Assembly (NCBI GenBank): GCA_041660405.1
Contig: JBAZWL010000016.1
Span: 41,088 to 105,087, forward strand
Source of the DNA: Taibaiella sp041660405
GTDB lineage: Bacteria; Bacteroidota; Bacteroidia; Chitinophagales; Chitinophagaceae
Length of the DNA: 64,000 nt
Direction of reading: 5' to 3'
Shown: positions 18,019 to 28,043 of the stretch, one piece after another
Layout of the letters: each line of letters starts with the position of its first letter
Position numbering within the stretch: the stretch's first letter is position 1
Program-made: the position numbers and the translations under genes
The notes under the pieces: generated by a model
What the model was told of the DNA's origin: nothing
Database searches by the model: none
What the model saw: only the letters and a program-made list of their open reading frames with translations

Positions 18019-18672
18019 TTAATTTATCTCACCAAGAATAGCTACACTTGCTGATGCTCCTATCCTCGTTGCCCCCGCTTCAATAAGTTCTTTTGCAAAG
18101 GCAAAGGTACGAATACCTCCCGATGCTTTGATCTCAATAGTTGAAGGCAAATGTTTACGCATTAAAGATACAGCATGAATACTGGCTCCCTTTTCTGCAT
18201 ATCCGGTCGAAGTTTTCACGAAGTCTACTTTATGTTTTGCATAAAGGTCACAACAAGCTATTACCTCCTCATCAATAAGTATGCCACTTTCGATAATAAC
18301 TTTAACTATTTTACGATGTAAACGTATGGGTTGCAAACAATTAACAATTTCCCTGGCGAGATATTCCATATCGTTTGCTTTTAGTGCACAAAGGTTAATA
18401 ACAATATCCAGTTCATCGGCCCCGTCTGTAATCGCCTTTTTTATTTCTTCTACTTTAGCACCGATAGCACTATATCCAAAAGGAAAACCTATTACCGTTG
18501 CGATTTTAACATCATTATTGGTAATTAACTTTTTAGCTGCTGAAACAAAATGTGGTGGAACACAAACTGCCGCAAAGTGATGTTCTTCGGCTTCTGCACA
18601 AAGTTTTTCGATATCGGCAAGAAGGGTAGTGGGCTTAAGAATGGTGTGGTCGATATATGCTGCAATATTCAT
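18019..18672 (-). CDS. deoC: deoxyribose-phosphate aldolase
   Basis: A 217-residue class I aldolase (TIM barrel). It begins IAAYIDHTILKPTT, has GFPFGYS, VKVIIESGIL and the Schiff-base lysine in VDFVKTSTGYAEKGA, and ends with IKASGGIRTFAFAKELIEAGATRIGASAS. It splits 2-deoxyribose-5-phosphate to glyceraldehyde-3-phosphate and acetaldehyde. Length and motifs are standard. Confidence 0.95.
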   Translation of the reverse strand: MNIAAYIDHTILKPTTLLADIEKLCAEAEEHHFAAVCVPPHFVSAAKKLITNNDVKIATVIGFPFGYSAIGAKVEEIKKAITDGADELDIVINLCALKANDMEYLAREIVNCLQPIRLHRKIVKVIIESGILIDEEVIACCDLYAKHKVDFVKTSTGYAEKGASIHAVSLMRKHLPSTIEIKASGGIRTFAFAKELIEAGATRIGASASVAILGEIN

Positions 18673-18682
18673 TTTAAAAGAT

Positions 18683-20036
18683 TTAATGTAGCCGGAGGTC
18701 CCTGAATTTAACCGGCTTTCTGGAATGATTAGGAAATTGAAGTTTCATTATTTCTTCGGCGGAAAGGAAATTTATATGAGGGGTAACACGCCATTTGTGT
18801 TGAAATAAAGGTTTTATTATACTGTTACAAGCTTCGGATGCCAATAGTGAAAACAGGTACAGGTTAATTTCATCCTGACCGTTTTCGCCCGTACTTACAT
18901 CAACTACGTATTCTTTTATCTCTTCGATCTGGTTTAATACTTCAAAGATTACCGGGGGATATAATGTGGTGCCTTTAAATTTGATCATTTGTTGTTTTCT
19001 GCCCAAAACAGGACCCAGGCGCATGGTATTACGGCCACAGCTGCAAGGCTCATAGTAAGCTCTGCAAATATCTCCCGTGCGATAGCGGAGTAATGGCATG
19101 CCTTCCACACCTAAGGTAGTTATGGTTACTTCTCCTTTTTCGCCTGGTGCTACGGGCTTGCCACAATCATCTATAATTTCAACTATTATAAGTTCAGGAT
19201 GATGATGTCCACCCATACCCGCACTACATTCCGTGAATGCTGTTTGCATTTCGGTTGAAGCGTAGGTACTGTACAGCTCAATATTCCAGTCGTTTTTTAT
19301 TTTTNNNNNNNNNNNNNNNNNNNNNNNNNNNNNNNNNNNNNNNNNNNNNNNNNNNNNNNNNNNNNNNNGTATTGGGCATTAAAGCATCGTCGCGCAGACT
19401 TTCTCCAATGGCCAAAACTTTTCTCACGCTTGTTGTTCCAGGAATGATTCCTTTGGTTTTGGCATATTCGGTCATCTTGATCAAAAACGATGGAACTGCC
19501 ACCAGGCCTGTTGTTCCCAGCTGTTGTATAGTATCCCATTGCATAGCGGGCAGTCCCGGACCGGTTCTTATCACTGTAGCGCCTATTTTACCAAGCCCTG
19601 CATAATATGCGGTGCCGGCCATAAACTGACGATCGAGGGTTAGCATCAATTGAAAGATATCTTTTTCATCTGCTTCCATACAATGAAAAGATAAGAACTC
19701 ATTGTACGCCAGCCGTTGCTGGTCATTGTGAGTAAGTGCTATAAAAACAGGTGTTCCTAAAGTGCCGGAGGTAGCCGTGTATTCACTGATTTGTTCACGG
19801 GATACACACAGGAAGTCCCAGTTATTGTTTTGGATATCCTGTTTATCTGTGGTAGGTAAATATTGAAGATCTTCAAGCCTGTTGATGGCATTTAGATCAA
19901 TATTGTTATGGCTGAATAGCCTCTTGTAGAAAATGGAATGATGCTGAATGTAATTCAGCATATCTTTTAACTTAAGAAACTGGAGATCCGCTTGCTCCTG
20001 AAGTGATTTTTTTTCTATTTCCGGGATAAATGCCAT
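18683..20036 (-). CDS. phenylacetate-CoA ligase-like AMP-binding enzyme, interrupted by assembly gap
   Basis: Two parts of one adenylate-forming enzyme flank 64 N. The N-terminal part (20036 to 19369) has the P-loop TATSGTLGTPVFIA and LPTTDKQDIQNN. The C-terminal part (19304 to 18683) reads in-frame ELYSTYASTEMQTAF, then GEKGEVTITTLG, PLLRYRTGDIC and LGRKQQMIKFKG, the PaaK C-terminal lid. The frames on the two sides do not match if 64 bases are taken literally, so the true gap length should be a multiple of three. It would activate an aromatic or other carboxylate with CoA. Confidence 0.85.
19305..19368. other. assembly gap (64 N)
   Basis: A run of undetermined bases within the ligase gene. 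The gap breaks the reading frame by one base, which shows that its length is an estimate and not a biological frameshift. Confidence 0.99.
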
Positions 20037-20167
20037 CAGGCCGTGAAGGTAAATATTATCGAAATAAAGGAAAGAATATTTTAATTACTTTCTTCCTCCG
20101 GAAAAATGTTTTAATAAATTAATATAGAATTTCCTGGTATAGCAAGTATACGACAAAGCCCCTGTCA

Positions 20168-20560
20168 CTAATGTGTTTCAGGCTTTGCCATATTGGTAGC
20201 AAGTTGATTAATGAGGTTGTATAATTTTTCAATATCAACTTCAAGCCTGCTTATCGTTTGCTCATACATTCTTTTTTCAAATGAACTTAATGTAGGCGGG
20301 ATATTGGAATGATGTATGTCTTCAGAAGCATTAGGATTATGATAGAAGTTATCATTGATGCTAATGAGTTCAGATGGTGTTGTTTTATATAATTCTGCGA
20401 GGACTTCAATTCTGTCCAAAGTAATTTTTGTGGTCCCTTTTTCAATAAGGCTATAGGCATTTTGGGAAATGTCCAAAATGCGCGCTACATACTCCTGAGT
20501 GTAGTTATTTATTTCTCTCAGAATCTTTAATTTCTTTGAAAACTTCTGGGTAAGATTCAT
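20168..20560 (-). CDS. XRE-family helix-turn-helix regulator
   Basis: A 130-residue protein. An N-terminal HTH_3 domain spans residues 8-62 (LKILREINNYTQEYVARILD, then SQNAYSLIEKGTTKITLDRI). The second half has a helical segment (FEKRMYEQTISRLEVDIEKL) that may form a dimer-making coiled coil. This two-part layout is common in small Bacteroidota regulators. It is divergent from the surface-protein cluster that follows, which it might control. Confidence 0.88.
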   Translation of the reverse strand: MNLTQKFSKKLKILREINNYTQEYVARILDISQNAYSLIEKGTTKITLDRIEVLAELYKTTPSELISINDNFYHNPNASEDIHHSNIPPTLSSFEKRMYEQTISRLEVDIEKLYNLINQLATNMAKPETH

Positions 20561-21081
20561 TTTCTAAACAATATTGAGACACTAATTTATAAAAAGATTT
20601 TTAAATCATTTTCAACAAAGACCCGGAAGCAGGAAAACGCTCCCGATATTTTAAAATATTGATCTTCAAATTAAACGACCTAACCTTTTATTCTAAAAGC
20701 TTACAAGCAAAAGTAGCAATTATAGGTAAACCGAGTGAATATCTTTTTGCCGGCTAAATTAAAATGCCTCTGTTTTATTAATAGGCTAATCATATGACAA
20801 ATTAAAAAATTCGCTTGCACTTTTGCGGTGTTGTTAAAGATGCTATAAATAAAAGTTAGAAATAGTACAAGTGTTGACATTTCTCAAGTAGCAATTTTAA
20901 TCTTTTCGTAACTAAATTACATTAAAATTATTTATAATCGATTGATTATTAAATTTTAATGGTGATATCTCTTTGCCTAAAAAAATATTTTAATCAAAGA
21001 TATTTTTATGATTTAATGTTAAAATTAATACCTCTTATTATATTCTATTTACCATGATATTACCTTTTAAACCATATAAAT
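20561..21081. other. 521-base AT-rich intergenic region
   Basis: I see no coding sequence. Between the divergent regulator and the surface-protein genes lies a strongly AT-rich stretch with an inverted pair ATAATC (20934) and GATTAT (20944) and several poly-T/poly-A runs. Promoters for both sides must be here but I cannot fix them. Confidence 0.5.
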
Positions 21082-23631
21082 ATGCTTAAATTTAGACATC
21101 TACTCCTGGCGGGGATTCTCCTGGCCTCGATGAAAACATCTGCACACCGAATCGAGTACTATACATCGAACGGTTGCTTAACAATAGGCCAGTCCTTAGT
21201 GATTGATGCTTATGTAGTTTATGCCCCATCTAATACTTACTACCAATGGCAATTTAAAGGTAGTAGCGGCGGCTGGACTTATTTAATAGACGGAAGTAAT
21301 ACCATTAACGGCACTTCCTATACTGTTTCCAATGCCAAAGGAGGCCCCGTTCAGGATAATGCGCCAGCGCTTACTTTTTCTAGTCCTGATGCGAACCTGG
21401 ACGGCGTACAGCTTCGTTGCCTCATGCGTGAAAATTATTATCCCAGTAGTTCCAGTTCAAATTCATCTACTATATGGGGAGGTGATAACGCTAACGTAAG
21501 TGAAACCAAAATGCTAAGAATCAGGTACAATGCAACTTCTGGGGCATGTGCCATTTCTTGTGATGATAACCTGCTGACTAATAGCAATGGTTATTATGGC
21601 GGATTTGAACAAGTAAGTTACAGCAACCAAAACTTCTCCGATAATAACTGGGGCAGTGGCGAAGGTTCGACCAATTATCCTGTTAACGGAGGCACTTTTA
21701 AAGTGAAGAACAATCCATATGCGGCGTATAGTTCGTTTAGCTCTGCTAAGTTTGCACCGCATAGCGGTAACTACCAAATGGTAGTAAACGGAAGCTGCAA
21801 CTCGGCAGATAAAATATGGTATAAAACTGTTGCTGTTACTACGGGACAGGTTTATAACTTCTCTGTATGGGTAGCTCGTGTAGATAATACATCACCTACT
21901 ATCCAATTGAAAGCAGGCTCTACGCAAATTGGTTCAGCAGTTATATCTGCTTCTATTGGTAACTGGATTCAGGTTACCGGAACCTTTACCGCTACTTCAA
22001 ATACCAATGTAACATTTGCAATATTGAATAGCAGTGCCACTACTGGTGCTGATAATTTCGTATTGGATGATATTTGCCTTACAGCTTATGATCCGATATC
22101 AATCGGAGATAAAGTATGGTGGGATGTAAACAGGGATGGAGCCCAAGATGCAGGTGAGCCTGGTGTAAATGCCGTTACTGTTAAATTGTTCCCTGATAGC
22201 AATAATGATAATATCGGTGACAATGGCACTACACCTACAGCTACTACAACAACTAACAGCAGTGGTATCTATTCATTTACCAATATTACTCCCGGTAAAT
22301 ATTTTGTACAATTTATATTGGCATCTGGTTATACCGGATTTACTGCCCAGGATGCTGCACCTGTAGGATCTAACTCTACAGCTAATGTAACAACCGGTAA
22401 GACCGGCACACACGATTTTACAGCTGATTATGATAAGAAAGATGCAGGCTTGTTGAAAAACCTTACTATTTCCGGTAATGCTTATAATGATGCTTCGGCC
22501 CTTATTGATAATATGGTGAATGGCTCACCTATATCAGCCCTGGGTGCTACAGCTTTACATGCTAATTTATTTAAAGGAACAACGTTTGTAACTACCACTC
22601 CTATTAGTGGAGGAAGCTATACTTTCTCTAACCTTGCCGGTAATACCAACTATACTGTTGTAATCAGCACAGTGGCTGGTACTGCTGCTGCTACACCATC
22701 TTCTACATTAGCCTCAGGCTGGATGAATACAGGAGAATTTGTAGGTTCAGGTGCAGGAAGTGATGGTACAGTAAATGGTCAGGTAAGTGTAAGTTTAGTT
22801 ATGAGTAATGTAGGCAATGTGAACTTCGGTATGCAACAACCGCCTACCGCTAACACAGCTACGCTTCCTGCACAAACTAATCCGGGCGGCGCCAATTTCG
22901 TAAATGTTCCAGCTACCGACTTTGGTGGTGCTGATCCTGGTGGTGGTTCTATAAGTTTTATAAAACTTACCTCTTTCCCTACAAATGCTTCGGCTTTAAA
23001 AGTGAACAATGTTAATTACACGTCTGCAACTTTTGCAACCGTTCCTAATATTCCGACCAATGCTGCAGGCCAGCCTACACAGCCAGTCAGCGTTGATCCT
23101 ATAGACGGTAATACAAGTGTAGTGATTCCTTACCAAACTATTGATAATGGTGGCGCAATATCTACCAACACAGGAAATGTTACTGTACCCCTTACAATAC
23201 CTCCTGATCTTACGCCTTTGATCACAGCGACGCCTTCTGTAATGCATGGCATCACAAACTTTAATGTTACGATCAAGGTTTCAGAAGTTTCAGGTACTGC
23301 TACCAGCGGATTAATTACACTTTATGTTCCTAAAGATGCAAGGATCGCATTTACTTATAACAACACTTTGACTACTATAGGTTCTCCGGCTGTTACATTG
23401 AATAACCCGAACTGGACTTATACCGGTACCAATCAGTTTTACTACATTTTTACTTCGACAACTCCAATACCGGCTAACGGATTTTCGACTATAGGTTTTG
23501 CAGCCCAGTTTAATCCGTTAAGTGCACAGGGAGTATATGTATTGAGCTCTGTAATTGTAAGTGGTAGTGGTGGTGAGACTAAGTTCTCTAACAATTCATC
23601 TTCTGTATCCCTAACCTATTTCGTTAATTAA
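21082..23631 (+). CDS. large secreted protein with SdrD B-like domain
   Basis: An 849-residue exported protein (signal peptide LKFRHLLLAGILLASMKTSA). It has an Ig-like first domain (SNTYYQWQFKGSSGG), then a carbohydrate-binding/jelly-roll-like domain around residues 165-335 ending VLDDICL. An SdrD B-like domain follows (ISIGDKVWWDVNRDGAQDAG, with GKYFVQFILASGYTGF), then two further beta-sandwich repeats. The last about 130 residues (DLTPLITATPSVMHG onward) are closely related to the end of the next gene. No T9SS sorting domain is visible, so how it leaves the periplasm is unclear. Probably a cell-surface or matrix protein. Confidence 0.85.
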   Translation: MLKFRHLLLAGILLASMKTSAHRIEYYTSNGCLTIGQSLVIDAYVVYAPSNTYYQWQFKGSSGGWTYLIDGSNTINGTSYTVSNAKGGPVQDNAPALTFSSPDANLDGVQLRCLMRENYYPSSSSSNSSTIWGGDNANVSETKMLRIRYNATSGACAISCDDNLLTNSNGYYGGFEQVSYSNQNFSDNNWGSGEGSTNYPVNGGTFKVKNNPYAAYSSFSSAKFAPHSGNYQMVVNGSCNSADKIWYKTVAVTTGQVYNFSVWVARVDNTSPTIQLKAGSTQIGSAVISASIGNWIQVTGTFTATSNTNVTFAILNSSATTGADNFVLDDICLTAYDPISIGDKVWWDVNRDGAQDAGEPGVNAVTVKLFPDSNNDNIGDNGTTPTATTTTNSSGIYSFTNITPGKYFVQFILASGYTGFTAQDAAPVGSNSTANVTTGKTGTHDFTADYDKKDAGLLKNLTISGNAYNDASALIDNMVNGSPISALGATALHANLFKGTTFVTTTPISGGSYTFSNLAGNTNYTVVISTVAGTAAATPSSTLASGWMNTGEFVGSGAGSDGTVNGQVSVSLVMSNVGNVNFGMQQPPTANTATLPAQTNPGGANFVNVPATDFGGADPGGGSISFIKLTSFPTNASALKVNNVNYTSATFATVPNIPTNAAGQPTQPVSVDPIDGNTSVVIPYQTIDNGGAISTNTGNVTVPLTIPPDLTPLITATPSVMHGITNFNVTIKVSEVSGTATSGLITLYVPKDARIAFTYNNTLTTIGSPAVTLNNPNWTYTGTNQFYYIFTSTTPIPANGFSTIGFAAQFNPLSAQGVYVLSSVIVSGSGGETKFSNNSSSVSLTYFVN

Positions 23632-23650
23632 TTTACAACAATAAAACTTT

Positions 23651-25336
23651 ATGAAAAAGCTCATATATTCCTTACTCTTTTTGTCCCCGCTCTGCACGTT
23701 CGGACAAAATTATAATCCCTTTGTCTCATCGGGCATTATCAATCCTGCACCACTTACATCTGTTGAAAGTGCTGGTACCGGTACCGCTTCTTTCTTTGTA
23801 GGCAACAGCGGTAGTGATGATCTGAACCTGGTTGCAGGTAGTGAAATGAAGGTAACCATCGTATTGTCCAGAGGTGAACCGAATAACGCCAACCCTTTGG
23901 CAGCTATATCCGGAACCTTCGCTTCTAAATTTACCTGGGTGTACACTGCTGCTACCAAAACTTTTGTTGGTACACAAAACCAAACGATAGGAAGTGGCTT
24001 AGCTGTAGACGGTGCCGGAGACATTATCGTTGCTTATAAAGTTACAACGAACTCTCCTGTAACAGGCCCTAACAATGGTTTCTCTGCTGCACTTATAGTA
24101 CCGGCTTATTCTACAGTAAGTAATGCTACAGGAGATGATATGGTAAGCTCTTATACCTGGACCACTTTCAAAATTTCCGGTACAGTGTTTAATGATGCAA
24201 ATGGTTTGAAAGACAATATCATTAATGGTACCGGTACCAATGCCGGTGGACTGAATGCTTTCCTTGTAGATACTCTTGGCACTGTTACAGCAATAACTCC
24301 TGTAGCTTCCGATGGTACTTATAGTTTTGCAGGCCTTAATCCTAAATATTATACAGTAAGAATATCTACCAACAGTGGTAGCGTAGGTAACCCTGCTCCT
24401 GTTCTTGTTTTGCCGACCAACTGGGTTTTTACAGGTGAAGGAACTACTCCTGCAGGTGATGGTACCGTTGATGGTATCACTGCCAGCCCTGTAGTACTTG
24501 CTGATAGAACCGGTGTTAATTTTGGTATTGAACAACGTCCTTTTGCTTTAACACTTACTGCTGCCCCGGTTAATAATCCCGGAGGAACTTTAAGTGTAAC
24601 TGTGCCTTCTGGAACATTTGGCGGTACTGATCCTAATCCTGGTACAGTGGATTCTATCAGAATTACAACCCTGCCATCAAATGCCACAAGCATTACTGTA
24701 GGTGCTACTACTTATACTTCTATTCCTGCAGGTGGTATTACTATTCCTGCTCCGGGTGGTGTTCCATCACAGGTTATCAAAGTGGATCCTATTAATAACA
24801 CAGCTACTCCGGATACACTTATAGTAGGTATTCCGTATTACACGATTGATAATGCAGGTGTATTGTCTGCTGTTCCAGGCCTGGCTAATATGCGTTTTAT
24901 CGTACCGGATCTTACTCCGAATATTTCTGCATCACCTAATATCATGACCGGAACTACACAGTTTTATCTGACGGTTAAAGTAACGGAATTGTATAACGTT
25001 TCTACTTCAGGGCTGATCACTGTATTTATTCCTAAAGATCCAAGGTTAACTTTTACTTATAACAATACTCTGACTTCACTTGGATTTACAACACTTAATA
25101 ATTCAGTGTGGAGTTATAATGGCTCTAATCCGATCTACCATATATTCACTACCAATGCTGTAATTGGTGGAAGCCCTGCTACCTCTACTTCTACTTTTGG
25201 TATGCTTGCAACCTTTACACCTGGTAACACGATGGGTCAATACACTCTTACATCTACTATAGCATCCGGAAGCGGATCAGAAGTGAAAACTACCAATAAC
25301 AATGATGCAGAAAGCATCGATTATTTCTCAAACTAA
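23651..25336 (+). CDS. secreted beta-sandwich repeat protein
   Basis: A 561-residue exported protein (signal peptide KKLIYSLLFLSPLCTFGQ), starting 19 bases after the previous gene. It carries a domain beginning YNPFVSSGIINPAPL that is paralogous to the start of the next gene, then an SdrD-like repeat (ISGTVFNDANGLKDNIING, YSFAGLNPKYYTVRIST) and a C-terminal domain paralogous to the previous protein (STSGLITVFIPKDPRLTFTY). It therefore looks like a recombinant of its two neighbours. It has no sorting domain. Confidence 0.83.
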   Translation: MKKLIYSLLFLSPLCTFGQNYNPFVSSGIINPAPLTSVESAGTGTASFFVGNSGSDDLNLVAGSEMKVTIVLSRGEPNNANPLAAISGTFASKFTWVYTAATKTFVGTQNQTIGSGLAVDGAGDIIVAYKVTTNSPVTGPNNGFSAALIVPAYSTVSNATGDDMVSSYTWTTFKISGTVFNDANGLKDNIINGTGTNAGGLNAFLVDTLGTVTAITPVASDGTYSFAGLNPKYYTVRISTNSGSVGNPAPVLVLPTNWVFTGEGTTPAGDGTVDGITASPVVLADRTGVNFGIEQRPFALTLTAAPVNNPGGTLSVTVPSGTFGGTDPNPGTVDSIRITTLPSNATSITVGATTYTSIPAGGITIPAPGGVPSQVIKVDPINNTATPDTLIVGIPYYTIDNAGVLSAVPGLANMRFIVPDLTPNISASPNIMTGTTQFYLTVKVTELYNVSTSGLITVFIPKDPRLTFTYNNTLTSLGFTTLNNSVWSYNGSNPIYHIFTTNAVIGGSPATSTSTFGMLATFTPGNTMGQYTLTSTIASGSGSEVKTTNNNDAESIDYFSN

Positions 25337-25349
25337 AAATAACCAAACA

Positions 25350-27155
25350 ATGAAAAAACTTCTAACATCCCTACTTTTAACCGGATCAGTCTTGTCTTTC
25401 GGACAGACCTACAATCCTTACGTTAATCTTTCATCTGTTAATCCGGCACCACTGCAACCAGCAGAGGAGAACGGAACAGGTACGCTGACTTTCCATATAG
25501 GCAATAGCGGAACTTCTGATCTGTATCTTGATCTGATAAATCCTATGCTGATCAATTTAACCTTGAGCAGGGGAGTGCCTGATGCATTGATTCCTATCAG
25601 TGCAGTAGGTGGAACGTTTGCATCAAAGTTCGTGTGGTTGTACGATGCATTAAGTCATTCTTACCTGGGCACACAGATTGCTCCGATTGCTGCAGGCACT
25701 GACGGAACTATTACCGTTAGCTATAAAGTTACCGCGAACTCTTCTTTTGCCGCTCCACAGAATGGTTTCAATGTAAACATTGTGCCTCCCGCTTATAGCA
25801 ATGGTCCTAATTCAACTGCTGATGATAACATAAACAAATACGTATATACGGTTACTGTTGTTTCCGGTAATGTGTTTAATGATGTAAACGGTATGACCGA
25901 TAACCTTGTAAATGGTAATGGTACCAATGCGGGTGGACTGAATGCTGTATTAATTAACAACCTGGGCAATGTAGCTGCTACAACTCCGGTTGCCGCTGAT
26001 GGTACTTATATGTTTACGGAAGTTCCTAATGGGGATTATAGTGTATTGGTCACTACAGCGAATCCTGCAGTAGGCGCACTTACACCATCTACTTCAATTT
26101 TGCCTACAAACTGGGTAAACACCGGTGAAGGAACAGTAGCTGTGGGTGATGGTACTATCAATGGTCTTACAAGCATTGTAAAGGGAAATAGTTCAGTAAC
26201 AAATGTAAACTTTGGAATTGAAGAGCGTCCTACAGCAATATCCAGTACTACAACTACATATAACAATCCGACCGGTACCAATACTACTACAGTACCTGCT
26301 ACTGCATTCAGTGGAACTGATCCATCTACCGGAACTGTTGTAGACCTTACTTTTACCGCTTTCCCAACTAATGCAACAACAATTACAATTGGTGCTACTA
26401 CTTATGACTCCGGTAATTTCCCTCCGGGTGGTGTAACTGTACCTGCTCCGGGCGGACAGCCTACTCCGGTAGTATTAGTAGATCCTTTTGATGGAAGTGT
26501 TACCGTAACTATTCCTTTCACTGTTACCGATAATGCTACTTTTACTTCTACCAATACAGGTATTGTATCGATTCCGTTTGGTGTTCCTTTGCCACTTGAC
26601 CTGCTTGCTTTCGATGCTCGTAAAGATGGTCAGACAGCATTGCTTTCATGGAAAACAGCCAATGAAACTAAAGTAAAACACTTTGAAATTGAGCACAGTG
26701 TAACAGGTTCTAAATTCGTTAAGATCGGAACTGTAGATGCTGCGAATAAACTTGCCCAGAATGATTATCAATTTACAGATCGTAATCCTGCTACAGGTCT
26801 TAACTTCTATCGTTTGAAAATGGTAGACATGGATGGTGCATTCACTTTCAGCCCGATAAAGCAACTTGAATTCACTGACAGCAAAATGGATATCAGTCTT
26901 TATCCTAATCCTGCTACCAACGAGCTGAATATTGAAATCAAATCCGGAAATTGCAATGATCTTTCCAATGCTCATGTTACATTATTTGACATAGCCGGAA
27001 GAATGGTTATCTCAAAAGCATGGACTGAAGTATGCAGTAATCCTGTAAAAGTTATTGATCTTAGCCAGCTTACAGATGGTGCATACTACATCACAATCAG
27101 AAACGGTGCTGATGATGCAGTGCTGATGAGCAAGAAAATCGTTAAAACGAAGTAA
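25350..27155 (+). CDS. secreted beta-sandwich protein with T9SS type A sorting domain
   Basis: I start it at ATG 25350 (MKKLLTSLLLTGSVLSFGQ), which gives a proper signal peptide; the upstream in-frame ATG lies inside the previous gene. The first 420 residues repeat the architecture of the preceding protein. A fibronectin-like domain follows (LLSWKTANETKVKHFEIEHS, with LNFYRLKMVDMDG). The last 75 residues (ISLYPNPATNELNIEI, LFDIAGRMV, GAYYITI ending KKIVKTK) are a type A T9SS sorting domain. It alone in the trio carries this domain. Confidence 0.9.
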   Translation: MKKLLTSLLLTGSVLSFGQTYNPYVNLSSVNPAPLQPAEENGTGTLTFHIGNSGTSDLYLDLINPMLINLTLSRGVPDALIPISAVGGTFASKFVWLYDALSHSYLGTQIAPIAAGTDGTITVSYKVTANSSFAAPQNGFNVNIVPPAYSNGPNSTADDNINKYVYTVTVVSGNVFNDVNGMTDNLVNGNGTNAGGLNAVLINNLGNVAATTPVAADGTYMFTEVPNGDYSVLVTTANPAVGALTPSTSILPTNWVNTGEGTVAVGDGTINGLTSIVKGNSSVTNVNFGIEERPTAISSTTTTYNNPTGTNTTTVPATAFSGTDPSTGTVVDLTFTAFPTNATTITIGATTYDSGNFPPGGVTVPAPGGQPTPVVLVDPFDGSVTVTIPFTVTDNATFTSTNTGIVSIPFGVPLPLDLLAFDARKDGQTALLSWKTANETKVKHFEIEHSVTGSKFVKIGTVDAANKLAQNDYQFTDRNPATGLNFYRLKMVDMDGAFTFSPIKQLEFTDSKMDISLYPNPATNELNIEIKSGNCNDLSNAHVTLFDIAGRMVISKAWTEVCSNPVKVIDLSQLTDGAYYITIRNGADDAVLMSKKIVKTK

Positions 27156-27176
27156 GTACAATAATCATTAAACCTA

Positions 27177-27210
27177 AACAAGAGGCCTCTTTTTAAAGAG
27201 GTCTCTTGTT
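27177..27210 (+). terminator. rho-independent terminator of the surface-protein cluster
   Basis: AACAAGAG-gCCTCTT and AAGAGGt-CTCTTGTT form a 15-pair stem with one G-T wobble, directly followed by TTTT. It lies 22 bases after the stop of the last surface gene. Confidence 0.9.
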
Positions 27211-27300
27211 TTTTAAATTGGGAAAGCGATACCCAATCGCCATTTAACCTAAGCCGATTAAAATTATTTTTGGTTGTCTTTTATCGGAAAGCCACTAATA

Positions 27301-27476
27301 GTATAGTTGAACTATCTATCAAGTATGGTTAAACTGTATATCAAGTATGGTTGAACTGTATATCAAGTATGGTTGAACTGTATATCAAGTACGGTTGAAC
27401 TATATATCAAGTATGGTTAAACTGTATATCAAGCATGGTTGAACTATATATCAAGTATGGTTGAACTGTATTTTAA
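27301..27476. repeat. eight tandem copies of a 22-bp unit
   Basis: The unit is GTATGGTTGAACTGTATATC plus AA. Copies begin at 27301, 27323, 27345, 27367, 27389, 27411, 27433 and 27455 with no spacer. Copies 3 and 4 are identical. The others differ by one to four substitutions, mostly G/A at the ninth base and G/A at the fourteenth. No reading frame is kept. The period equals two helical turns, so each unit shows the same face of the DNA. Confidence 0.95.
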
Positions 27477-27512
27477 ATATTAAGCACTTGCCAATTAGAT
27501 GGTCATCATTAG

Positions 27513-27559
27513 CTAAAATAGAAAGCAGTCTCTTATCAAGAGACTGCTTTCTATTTTAG
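27513..27559. terminator. bidirectional terminator
   Basis: A perfect stem of about 22 pairs (CTAAAATAGAAAGCAGTC and the complementary GACTGCTTTCTATTTTAG plus inner TCTT/AAGA) around the loop ATC. A and T tracts are built into the stem base, so it can end transcription from either side. It lies just past the stop of the response regulator. Confidence 0.85.
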
Positions 27560-27575
27560 GCTTGGCCCGTAAGAA

Positions 27576-28043
27576 TTAGGATAATAATTTTTGCCTTAAT
27601 AAGAATTCAAGCTGGCTATTGGATATTTCCAGTTTTTCATTCATTTGTTTAATCTTTTCTTTTTCCATATAAATGTCATACGCCCTTTCTATGGTTTTAT
27701 CCAGTTCTTCTTCATTCCAGGGCTTAGTCAGGTAGTGGAATATTTTACCTTTATTTATAGCATCTACAACGGCATTCATATCTGTAAATCCGGTGAGCAA
27801 AATTCTAATAGGATCTGGGAAATCATCAATAATCTTTTCAAGAAATTCCACCCCGGTCATATTAGGCATGCGCTGATCCGTGATGATAACATGAATGAGG
27901 TTATTTCCCAGGATCTTTATTGCATCAGAGCCACTTATGGCTGTAAATACTTTATATTTTAATCTGAAAGTCGCTTTGAACGAAATCAGATTATTCTCCT
28001 CATCATCCACGTACAGAATTGAGATCTTATCGTTATTCATCAC
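27576..28043 (-). CDS. response regulator receiver protein
   Basis: A 155-residue stand-alone REC domain. The acidic pair is YVDDEEN (residues 13-15), the phospho-acceptor is Asp56 in IITDQRMPN, the switch Thr is in LLTGFTD and the Lys is in YLTKPW. The last 30 residues are a charged helix (MEKEKIKQMNEKLEISNSQ). There is no output domain, so it likely signals by protein contact. It lies next to, and on the same strand as, the hybrid-sensor gene and may be its partner. Confidence 0.92.
   Translation of the reverse strand: MMNNDKISILYVDDEENNLISFKATFRLKYKVFTAISGSDAIKILGNNLIHVIITDQRMPNMTGVEFLEKIIDDFPDPIRILLTGFTDMNAVVDAINKGKIFHYLTKPWNEEELDKTIERAYDIYMEKEKIKQMNEKLEISNSQLEFLLRQKLLS

Noticed and set aside
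19297..19605. Short frames running through the N stretch
   Set aside because: They translate the gap as unknown residues and oppose or shift the ligase frame.
27301..27476. CRISPR array
   Set aside because: The 22-bp units are directly adjacent with no unique spacers and no cas genes are present.
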